Positions 1-4,875 of a DNA stretch of 5,289 bases are shown here, piece after piece. The DNA is from Chlorobiales bacterium. GTDB taxonomy: Bacteria > Bacteroidota > Chlorobiia > Chlorobiales > Chlorobiaceae. The stretch's first letter is position 1; each line of letters begins with the position of its first letter. The position numbers and the translations under genes are program-made. Location: positions 1 to 5,289 of the forward strand of contig JAKSDB010000326.1 in NCBI GenBank assembly GCA_022360415.1, written 5' to 3'. Under the pieces are notes generated by a model. The model was given only the letters and a program-made list of their open reading frames with translations, did not search any database and was not told the DNA's origin.

Positions 1-75
1 GACAGCAGCAAGCTCGAACAGTCTCTCGGCTACCGTTTTCGGGTGCCTGATCCGCTTGAACTGTCGGAAAAATGA
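1..75 (+). CDS. C-terminal end of an unidentified protein (partial)
   Basis: Frame 1 is open from the first base to a TGA at 73-75, giving 24 residues that include YRFRVPDPLEL and end in SEK. The start lies left of the window. The stretch is too short to name a family, and an open frame of this length can occur by chance. It is supported by ordinary-looking codons, by its strand matching the next gene, and by the 40-base gap before that gene's start, a normal spacing. Cotranscription with the outer-membrane protein gene is possible but not shown: no terminator hairpin is visible between them. Confidence 0.45.
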   Translation, partial: DSSKLEQSLGYRFRVPDPLELSEK

Positions 76-115
76 ACAGTAATACTGCATTGTAAACGCT
101 TAAAATCTGGAAGAA

Positions 116-913
116 TTGAACAATACATCTGTTAAGCTCCGAGCCGCTTTTTTAGCATCGATGCTGGTGCTTTTTTCTCCTCCTCTGCATGCGGCTCACC
201 CCCTGATTACTGATGATACGGGAACCCAGGGAACCGGCAGGTTTCAGCTTGAGGTGAACAGTGAATTCATCGATAATGAGGATGGTGCCGTTGATGAGAC
301 CGGAGGCGAAGTGGCTGCAATTCTCTCGTATGGGGTCGCTGAAAATATCGATTTTATTCTTGGGATGCCTTATGCCTGGTATACGGTTAAAGAAAGTGGG
401 GCTACCGTTGCTGAAGCGGATGGGGTCGGAGATCTTTTCTTCGAGGTTAAATGGAGGTTTTTTGAATATGAAAACCGGGGTCTGAGTGTCGCACTGAAGC
501 CTGCGGTTTCTTTCCCTACAGGAGACGAGAAAAAAGGGCTGGGTAACGGTGAAATTTCCGGAGGAGGTACCTTGCTTGTCTCCAAAGAAGGGGTTCTGGG
601 TAAACTGCATCTCAATCTGGGGTATACACGTAATGCTTATAGCCTGGATGAAGACGATATGTTTCTTCAAAAAGACATCTGGCACGCATCTTTTGCTGGT
701 GAAATCAATGTTACTGCAGATATGACGGGTGTCTGCAATATCGGGTTGGAAACAAATCCTGAAAAGGGAGTTGACGATCACCCAGCCTTTATTCTTGGCG
801 GCCTGATCTATTCGGTGACCGAAGACTTCGATATCGACGCGGGTATCAAGTGGGGATTGAACGAAGCGGAAACCGATATTGCATGGCTCACAGGGATTGT
901 CTTGCGGTTTTAA
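116..913 (+). CDS. Outer-membrane beta-barrel protein, Phenol_MetA_deg-like 'transporter' family (PF13557)
   Basis: A 265-residue secreted protein. Residues 1-27 form a signal peptide: Lys7 and Arg9, a hydrophobic core around AAFLASMLVLF, and a cleavage site near LHA/AHP. The mature part opens with HPLITDDTGTQG and continues with alternating beta-strand pattern, including LKPAVSFPTGDEKKGLG, LHLNLGYTRN, WHASFAGEI and PAFILGGLIYSVTEDFDID. It ends in WLTGIVLRF; a terminal Phe after alternating hydrophobics is the usual outer-membrane assembly signal. I recognise this as the family often annotated as 'transporter' or 'MetA-pathway of phenol degradation' protein, placed in the outer membrane with unproven substrate. 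The start is probably TTG at 116: an in-frame TAA at 101 limits extension, and the only nearby ATG (161) would remove the basic part of the signal peptide. GGAAG at 109-113 lies only two bases before TTG, closer than ideal. Family call is good; function unknown. Confidence 0.85.
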   Translation: MNNTSVKLRAAFLASMLVLFSPPLHAAHPLITDDTGTQGTGRFQLEVNSEFIDNEDGAVDETGGEVAAILSYGVAENIDFILGMPYAWYTVKESGATVAEADGVGDLFFEVKWRFFEYENRGLSVALKPAVSFPTGDEKKGLGNGEISGGGTLLVSKEGVLGKLHLNLGYTRNAYSLDEDDMFLQKDIWHASFAGEINVTADMTGVCNIGLETNPEKGVDDHPAFILGGLIYSVTEDFDIDAGIKWGLNEAETDIAWLTGIVLRF

Positions 914-943
914 ACGCTTCAGGTGTCCTTTAATAAAGGTGCC

Positions 944-1414
944 CTAAAGAATAAACTCCAGGTCGTATTTGTCCTCGATGCTTTCCTCGACAAACGTTTT
1001 CAGCTTGTCGAGAAAGCCCATAAACTCCTGAGAGTCGATGGTTCTCCAGTAGGCGGCGGCCGCAGGAGTGTCGTGCCAGCCGAGAAGTGTTTTTTCCTTT
1101 TTTCCGGGTTCTATTTTCCGTGCGGCTTCCCTGAGTATCAAGAGCATTTTTTCAAGCTGGCTGTGGTGCAGAAAGGCCTCGTCCCAGCTGTCCAGTCCGT
1201 GCCCTGTTTCGGATATAAAAGGAAGGACATTGAGTGATTCAACAATTCCGTAATGAAACAGAGCGGTGTGGTTGTGCGCTGTTACCTCAAGTCTTTCATA
1301 AACTTTGTAAGTCCTGTCGCTGAGCCGTACACGGTTGATTTCTCCACTCCTGTATATGGACAGTTCCCGGTGTGCCGGATTGTTATCATCTATGAATATG
1401 TGTGTTATGTCCAT
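944..1414 (-). CDS. Conserved hypothetical protein, about 156 residues
   Basis: A soluble-looking protein beginning MDITHIFIDDNNPAHRELSIY, with no signal peptide or membrane segment. The middle is rich in His and aromatic residues (VTAHNHTALFHYGIVESLNVLPF), followed by a charged, probably helical second half (SQLEKMLLILREAARKIEPGKKEK) and a C-terminal helix-like stretch ending DKYDLEFIL. I cannot assign a domain; it resembles short uncharacterised proteins I associate with green sulfur bacteria, which is memory rather than a search. I chose ATG at 1414. A TTG eight codons upstream (1438) is in frame, but it and the codons after it fall in or beside a heptanucleotide repeat that reads as FDF-type low complexity, so that extension is probably not translated. 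Neither start has a clear Shine-Dalgarno. The gene is convergent with the outer-membrane protein gene, with 30 bases between their stops, and divergent from clpC. Long open frame and non-repetitive composition favour a real gene. Confidence 0.72.
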   Translation of the reverse strand: MDITHIFIDDNNPAHRELSIYRSGEINRVRLSDRTYKVYERLEVTAHNHTALFHYGIVESLNVLPFISETGHGLDSWDEAFLHHSQLEKMLLILREAARKIEPGKKEKTLLGWHDTPAAAAYWRTIDSQEFMGFLDKLKTFVEESIEDKYDLEFIL

Positions 1415-1426
1415 TCTTGAGAGAAA

Positions 1427-1454
1427 GTCAAAATTCAAAAGTGAAAAGTCAAAC
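1427..1454. repeat. Four degenerate heptanucleotide repeat units
   Basis: The sequence reads in consecutive sevens as GTCAAAA, TTCAAAA, GTGAAAA, GTCAAAC. Each unit departs from the consensus GTCAAAA by at most one base. The array lies just upstream of the preferred ATG of the minus-strand hypothetical gene and covers its alternative TTG start at 1438. It is most simply a short tandem repeat in non-coding DNA. A regulatory role is not indicated by the sequence alone. Confidence 0.65.
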
Positions 1455-1507
1455 AGCGAACAATCTGGAGACTTTTCTTCCTTCCCAAAGCGATCTAACC
1501 TGAATAA

Positions 1508-1560
1508 TGCCTTGATTTCTTTCAGTGATTGAGCCCTGGATCGGTATCGAAATCAAGGCA
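1508..1560. repeat. Perfect 12-base inverted repeat with 29-base spacer
   Basis: The left arm TGCCTTGATTTC (1508-1519) is the exact reverse complement of the right arm GAAATCAAGGCA (1549-1560), with 29 bases between them. In RNA from either strand this could fold as a 12-pair stem. No T-run follows the right arm on the plus strand, and none follows the structure on the minus strand, so it is not an ordinary intrinsic terminator. Alternatives are a remnant of a small mobile element, a structured leader of the minus-strand gene, or a protein-binding site. Confidence 0.7.
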
Positions 1561-1576
1561 AACACACAGGTTTGCC
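1557..1576. repeat. 7-pair hairpin overlapping the larger inverted repeat
   Basis: GGCAAAC (1557-1563) pairs with GTTTGCC (1570-1576) across a six-base loop. Its left arm uses the last four bases (GGCA) of the larger inverted repeat's right arm, so the two stems compete for those bases when fully formed. Downstream on the plus strand is only a modest pyrimidine stretch, so terminator function is doubtful. Confidence 0.5.
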
Positions 1577-1593
1577 CTTACAGTTTTCCCGAA

Positions 1594-1625
1594 CAATTCA
1601 ACAAATAAACAATTCAACAGTTCAA
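1594..1625. repeat. Four degenerate octanucleotide repeat units
   Basis: The units are CAATTCAA, CAAATAAA, CAATTCAA and CAGTTCAA, directly abutting. Units 1 and 3 are identical and lie in a longer shared 12-mer AACAATTCAACA (1592-1603 and 1608-1619). The array probably arose by slippage and lies in non-coding sequence about 80 bases upstream of the candidate clpC promoter. Confidence 0.6.
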
Positions 1626-1635
1626 CGATTTTCTC

Positions 1636-1649
1636 GTCACTTGTCACTA
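1636..1649. repeat. Short heptamer duplication GTCACTT/GTCACTA
   Basis: Two adjacent sevens differ only in the last base. The tract is short and would be unremarkable alone, but it has the same seven-base period as the array at 1427-1454 and lies close to the octamer array, so the region seems prone to short tandem duplication. Confidence 0.4.
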
Positions 1650-1700
1650 CTTCAGGGATAGAAACCTTTAGCAGGGGATTTCTGTTTTCCTTAAAGTTAA

Positions 1701-1729
1701 TTGCTTTTGACTCTCTATCTTTATATTAT
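1701..1729 (+). promoter_or_regulatory. Candidate sigma-70-type promoter for clpC
   Basis: TTGCTT (1701-1706) and TATTAT (1724-1729) are separated by 17 bases. The -10 matches TATAAT in five of six positions; the -35 matches only the TTG. This is the most AT-rich point in the clpC upstream region. TTGACT at 1707-1712 is a better -35 but has only the weak TAATTC at 17 bases (1730-1735). A start near 1736 would leave a leader of about 147 bases before the preferred clpC ATG. Confidence 0.35.
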
Positions 1730-1776
1730 TAATTCGGTACCGGATCAAGCTTCTTCTTCAAAAACCCCTTACGTTT

Positions 1777-1800
1777 CCGGAGCTTTCCGGCAACCGGTTG
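1777..1800. promoter_or_regulatory. CCGG-rich palindromes in the clpC leader
   Basis: CCGGA (1777-1781) pairs with TCCGG (1786-1790) over the loop GCTT, and immediately after comes the perfect 10-base palindrome CAACCGGTTG (1791-1800). They lie in the probable 5' untranslated part of clpC. They could form small hairpins or bind a dimeric regulator; I recognise no known operator. Confidence 0.35.
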
Positions 1801-1812
1801 GAGCAGGTTCGC

Positions 1813-1833
1813 GTGAACAGGTTGTGAACAGGT
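1813..1833 (+). repeat. Direct repeat GTGAACAGGT x2 ahead of clpC, possible operator
   Basis: Two identical 10-mers, GTGAACAGGT at 1813-1822 and 1824-1833, have an 11-base period, about one helical turn. A weaker copy, GAGCAGGT, lies at 1801-1808. The pair ends 49 bases before the preferred clpC ATG. One-turn spacing would place two protein contacts on the same DNA face, but the position downstream of the candidate promoter is also compatible with chance duplication. Confidence 0.45.
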
Positions 1834-1882
1834 ACGTTACGTTGGAATGGACCCATATTTAACATTTACTTTAAGCAGGAGA

Positions 1883-4441
1883 ATGGACGGTAATTTTTCA
1901 AACAGAGTACAGGACGTCATCCGTCACAGCCGGGAGGAAGCTCTCAGGCTTGGCCATGACTATATAGGAACGGAGCACTTGCTTTTGGGCCTGATAAAGG
2001 AAGGGGAAGGCATTGCCGCAAGAATCCTTAAAAACCTCAGTATAGATCTTTTCAAGCTCAAGCAGAAAATCGAGGAGAGCACCCATCAGAAAGTGGCTGC
2101 GGCCCAGATGGGTAACGTTCCTCTCACAAAGCAGGCTGAAAAGGTTCTCAAGATAACCTATCTCGAAGCCAAGATCTGCAAGTCGAATATTATCGGTACC
2201 GAGCATCTGCTCCTTTCCATTCTGAAAGGCGAGGATAACGTCGCTGCCCAGATTCTCGAGCAATTCGGGGTGTCCTACGATGCTGTCAGGGATGAACTGA
2301 TGACCATAACGAGCGGGAAAAGCGAATCGGGAGAATCTTCGATGGAAGGAGCATTTTCATCCGGTTCTGAAAAGTATCCGAAAAAAGCCGAGTCAAAAAG
2401 GGGCGAACGTACAAAGACGCCTGTCCTTGACAACTTCGGCAGGGATATTACACGGCTTGCGATGGAAGACAAGCTTGATCCCATCATCGGTCGGGAAAAA
2501 GAGATCGAAAGGGTGGCACAGGTCCTGAGCCGGAGGAAAAAAAACAACCCTGTCCTGATAGGTGAGCCGGGTGTTGGCAAAACAGCTATTGCCGAAGGTC
2601 TCGCCCTGAAGATCGTTCAGCGCAAGGTCTCGCGGATACTCTACGACAAAAGGGTTGTCGCTCTCGATCTTGCGGCTCTTGTTGCAGGCACCAAGTACCG
2701 GGGCCAGTTCGAGGAACGTATGAAAGCGTTGATGAATGAACTTGAGCGTTCACGTGACGTTATTCTGTTTATCGACGAGCTTCACACCATTATCGGTGCG
2801 GGAGGGGCTTCAGGATCTCTCGATGCGAGCAACATTTTCAAACCGGCTCTTGCCAGGGGTGAGCTGCAGTGCATCGGTGCCACGACGCTCGACGAGTACC
2901 GGCAGTATATTGAAAAGGACGGAGCGCTTGACAGGCGTTTCCAGAAAATCATGGTTGAACCGGCCACGGTTGATGAAACCATTCAGATTCTGCACAACAT
3001 CAAGAGCAAATACGAAGCTCATCACCATGTTCGTTATGATGATGATGCGATAGAGAAGGCGGTAAAACTTTCCGAACGTTACATCACCGACAGGTATCTG
3101 CCCGACAAGGCGATCGACGTGATGGACGAGGCTGGTGCCAGAGTGCACCTGAGCAATATACACGTTCCAAAAAACATTCTCGATCTGGAGCAGTCCGTAG
3201 AAGAGATCAAGGCCGAAAAAAACCGGGTTGTCAGAATGCAGAATTTCGAGGAAGCTGCGAAACTCCGTGACAAGGAGAAGACGCTTCTGGATTCTCTCGA
3301 ACAGGCAAAGGTTGAGTGGGAGGAGCGTGCCGCCGACACGGTGTATGATGTAACCGAAGCCGATATTTCATCCGTTGTTGCCATGATGACGGGTATACCG
3401 GTTATCAAGGTTGCGCAATCCGAGTCGAAAAAACTGCTCAACATGGCAAGTGAGCTTAAGAAAGAAGTGATCGGTCAGGATGAGGCTATCGACAAGATTA
3501 CCAAGGCAATTCAGCGGACAAGAGCCGGCCTGAAGGACCCTGCAAGGCCGATCGGCTCGTTCATATTCCTCGGTCCGACGGGGGTCGGCAAAACCGAGCT
3601 TGCCAAGGCGCTCACACGCTACATTTTTGACAGCGAAGATGCCCTCATCAGAGCGGACATGAGCGAGTACATGGAGAAGTTTTCCGTCAGCAGGCTTGTC
3701 GGTGCACCCCCGGGATATGTGGGGTATGAAGAAGGGGGTCAGCTGACAGAGAAGGTTCGCAGGAAACCTTACTCGGTCGTGCTGATCGACGAGATCGAGA
3801 AGGCGCATCCCGATGTATTCAATATTCTGCTTCAGGTGCTCGATGAAGGAGTTCTGACAGACGGACTTGGCCGCAAGGTTGATTTCCGGAACACGATCAT
3901 TATCATGACTTCCAATATCGGGGCGAAAGATATCAAGAGTATCGGCAGCGGTATAGGATTTGCATCGGGTGATGCGGCTGAAAGCAGCTATAAATCGATG
4001 AAATCAACCGTTGAGAACGCATTGAAACGCGTGTTCAATCCTGAATTCCTGAACCGGATCGACGATACCATTGTGTTCCACCAGCTCGAAAAGAAACATA
4101 TCTTCCAGATTATCGATATCATCGCAGGCAAGCTTTTCAAACGGCTGCATGAAATGGGAATCGAGGTCACGATTGATGACAAGGTGAAGGAGTTTCTTGT
4201 CGAGAAAGGCTATGATCAGAAGTTCGGAGCAAGGCCGCTGAAAAGGGCCATGCAACGCAATGTCGAGGATTCTCTGGCTGAGGAGATGCTGAAAGGAAAG
4301 TTCCCGGAAGGCAGTACGGTCAGGATTTCCTATGACGAGAAGAACGACAGGTTGAAGTTTACAAAAGCTTCGGACAGCTCGAAGAAAAGCAAACAGAAAG
4401 CGCCGGTCGATGAAGAGATAACGAACGGCAAGGATCAATAG
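1883..4441 (+). CDS. clpC: ATP-dependent Clp protease ATP-binding subunit ClpC
   Basis: An 852-residue cytoplasmic Hsp100/AAA+ hexameric unfoldase that feeds substrates to ClpP. Numbering is from ATG 1883. Two Clp_N repeats (about 4-65 and 81-140; both contain IGTEHLLL) form the substrate/adaptor domain. D1 has Walker A GEPGVGKT (227-234), pore loop KYRG (Tyr272) and Walker B VILFIDE (293-299). A middle segment with the UVR-like QNFEEAAKLRDKEK motif (about 436-475) marks ClpC rather than ClpA. D2 has Walker A GPTGVGKT (564-571), pore loop GYVG (611-614), Walker B LIDE (Asp636, Glu637) and sensor-2 GAR (Arg784). IGF at 691-693 is the expected ClpP-docking loop. The Lys/Ser-rich tail looks disordered. 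All key ATPase residues are present and length is normal. ATG 1847 would add 12 residues, but family proteins start at M-x-x-NFSNRV, which fits 1883; AGGAG at 1877-1881 precedes that ATG unusually closely. clpP is not in the window. A terminator follows directly, so clpC ends its transcript. Confidence 0.96.
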   Translation: MDGNFSNRVQDVIRHSREEALRLGHDYIGTEHLLLGLIKEGEGIAARILKNLSIDLFKLKQKIEESTHQKVAAAQMGNVPLTKQAEKVLKITYLEAKICKSNIIGTEHLLLSILKGEDNVAAQILEQFGVSYDAVRDELMTITSGKSESGESSMEGAFSSGSEKYPKKAESKRGERTKTPVLDNFGRDITRLAMEDKLDPIIGREKEIERVAQVLSRRKKNNPVLIGEPGVGKTAIAEGLALKIVQRKVSRILYDKRVVALDLAALVAGTKYRGQFEERMKALMNELERSRDVILFIDELHTIIGAGGASGSLDASNIFKPALARGELQCIGATTLDEYRQYIEKDGALDRRFQKIMVEPATVDETIQILHNIKSKYEAHHHVRYDDDAIEKAVKLSERYITDRYLPDKAIDVMDEAGARVHLSNIHVPKNILDLEQSVEEIKAEKNRVVRMQNFEEAAKLRDKEKTLLDSLEQAKVEWEERAADTVYDVTEADISSVVAMMTGIPVIKVAQSESKKLLNMASELKKEVIGQDEAIDKITKAIQRTRAGLKDPARPIGSFIFLGPTGVGKTELAKALTRYIFDSEDALIRADMSEYMEKFSVSRLVGAPPGYVGYEEGGQLTEKVRRKPYSVVLIDEIEKAHPDVFNILLQVLDEGVLTDGLGRKVDFRNTIIIMTSNIGAKDIKSIGSGIGFASGDAAESSYKSMKSTVENALKRVFNPEFLNRIDDTIVFHQLEKKHIFQIIDIIAGKLFKRLHEMGIEVTIDDKVKEFLVEKGYDQKFGARPLKRAMQRNVEDSLAEEMLKGKFPEGSTVRISYDEKNDRLKFTKASDSSKKSKQKAPVDEEITNGKDQ

Positions 4442-4443
4442 CG

Positions 4444-4478
4444 AAAAAGGCGGTTGAACTCAATCAACCGCCTTTTTT
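4444..4478 (+). terminator. Intrinsic terminator of clpC
   Basis: GGCGGTTGA (4449-4457) pairs perfectly with TCAACCGCC (4464-4472) across a six-base loop. The flanking A-run (4444-4448) and T-run (4473-4478) extend the stem and supply the U-tract. It begins two bases after the clpC stop codon. The matching A-run means it could also terminate transcription arriving from the right, shielding clpC from antisense reads out of the insertion sequence. Confidence 0.92.
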
Positions 4479-4500
4479 AGTGACGAGAAACAAGTTGACT

Positions 4501-4522
4501 TGACCTCCCCCCAGAAAACTGG
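4501..4522 (+). repeat. Left terminal inverted repeat of the IS3-family element
   Basis: TGACCTCCCCCCAGAAAAC and the next few bases resemble the left ends of IS407/IS51-type elements, which commonly start TGACCTG or TGACCTC with a C-run and then AGAAAAC. The inner boundary is approximate because the partner repeat is outside the window. The assignment rests on family resemblance and on its position 83 bases ahead of orfA. Confidence 0.6.
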
Positions 4523-4583
4523 AACAATTGAAAGTAAAGTTTTTCGGCAATGAGTATCTTGAACCAAACAAGGGATCATTGCC

Positions 4584-4871
4584 ATGAAAAAGTCGAAATT
4601 CACCGAAGAACAGATCGCTTTTGCCCTGCGTCAGGCAGAAACCGGCACTCGTGTCGAAGAGAACTGTCGGCAGTTGGGCGTCTCGCAGGCAACATTCTTC
4701 AACTGGAAGAAAAAATTTGGTGGCATGGGTGTGGCCGAGCTGCGCCGTCTTCGCCAACTCGAAGAAGAAAACGCCCAGCTGAAGAAGCTTGTCGCAGATC
4801 TCAGCCTTGACAAGCAGATGCTGCTGCAGGGTGTCATAAAAAAAAGCTGTAAGGGCACGAAAAAAGCGTGA
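4584..4871 (+). CDS. IS3-family transposase OrfA (HTH_Tnp_1, PF01527)
   Basis: A 95-residue DNA-binding subunit that recognises the element's ends. Residues 4-46 form the helix-turn-helix domain, KFTEEQIAFALRQAE followed by LGVSQATFFNWKKKFGG. Residues 56-80 form a leucine zipper with Leu59, Leu66, Leu73 and Leu80 at seven-residue spacing, used in this family for OrfA/OrfAB dimers. The start is well supported: AAGGGA at 4570-4575, eight bases before the ATG. The family-type sequence ends around LQGVIKK; the last residues SCKGTKKA are probably read out of the orfB frame past the A8 run. orfB overlaps downstream and is normally expressed as an OrfAB fusion by frame change. OrfA itself looks intact, and alone it would be expected to regulate or inhibit rather than catalyse transposition. 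Confidence 0.92.
   Translation: MKKSKFTEEQIAFALRQAETGTRVEENCRQLGVSQATFFNWKKKFGGMGVAELRRLRQLEEENAQLKKLVADLSLDKQMLLQGVIKKSCKGTKKA
4838..4845 (+). promoter_or_regulatory. A8 run at the orfA/orfB frame junction (possible slippage site)
   Basis: Eight consecutive A residues are followed by GCTGTAAG. OrfA reads ATA AAA AAA AGC; the orfB frame, open from 4840, reads AAA AAA GCT GTA AGG and continues into RKKRELVNDLL, the usual start of OrfB in this group. Joining them requires a +1 (or -2) change. The -1 frame meets TAA at 4850-4852 after AAG CTG. Loss of one A in the transcript would give the fusion directly. Equally, the copy may simply have gained an A. Confidence 0.45.
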
Positions 4872-4875
4872 ACTG

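Larger units (their letters stand above)
1415..1882. other. Repeat-rich intergenic region between divergent hypothetical gene and clpC
   Basis: These 468 bases separate two divergent genes. Short open frames at 1335-1532 and 1529-1732 on the plus strand look non-coding: low complexity, no convincing Shine-Dalgarno, and they run through repeats. The left half contains a heptanucleotide repeat (1427-1454), a long inverted repeat (1508-1560), an overlapping hairpin (1557-1576), an octanucleotide repeat (1594-1625) and a short GTCACT duplication (1636-1649). The right half holds the AT-rich candidate promoter (about 1701-1729), the 8-base palindrome CGGTACCG at 1735-1742, CCGG-rich palindromes (1777-1800) and an 11-base-period direct repeat (1813-1833) just before clpC. 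No CIRCE (TTAGCACTC-N9-GAGTGCTAA) element and no CtsR-type GGTCAAA heptads were seen. Confidence 0.7.

Noticed and set aside
152..781. Long minus-strand open frame of 209 codons opposite the outer-membrane protein gene
   Set aside because: The plus-strand protein has a signal peptide, a family signature and a C-terminal beta signal, whereas the minus-strand product has none and is Phe/Ile/Cys-rich in shadow fashion.
922..943. Hairpin CCTTT-AAT-AAAGG between the two convergent stops as a terminator
   Set aside because: The stem is only five pairs, AT-rich, and has no T-run on either strand; it may be chance.
923..1253. Plus-strand open frames opposite the hypothetical gene
   Set aside because: They mirror a more plausible minus-strand protein and have a shadow-like composition with no recognisable domain.
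1594..1625. CRISPR-like array from the repeated CAATTCAA units
   Set aside because: The units are eight bases, abut without unique spacers, and no cas gene is nearby.
1335..1732. Plus-strand open frames at 1335-1532 and 1529-1732
   Set aside because: The first is antisense to the hypothetical gene and both cross repeat DNA. Their products are Ser/Asn/Phe-rich low complexity without a family signature, and neither has a persuasive ribosome binding site.
1529..1882. CIRCE or CtsR operator for clpC
   Set aside because: No TTAGCACTC-N9-GAGTGCTAA inverted repeat and no tandem GGTCAAA heptads were found upstream of clpC. The GTCAAAA units at 1427-1454 look superficially similar but form an AT-rich slippage array far from clpC.
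4528..4557. Promoter for orfA using TTGAAA at 4528-4533
   Set aside because: The -35 is fair but the sequence 17 bases on (TGAGTA) is a poor -10; too weak to list.
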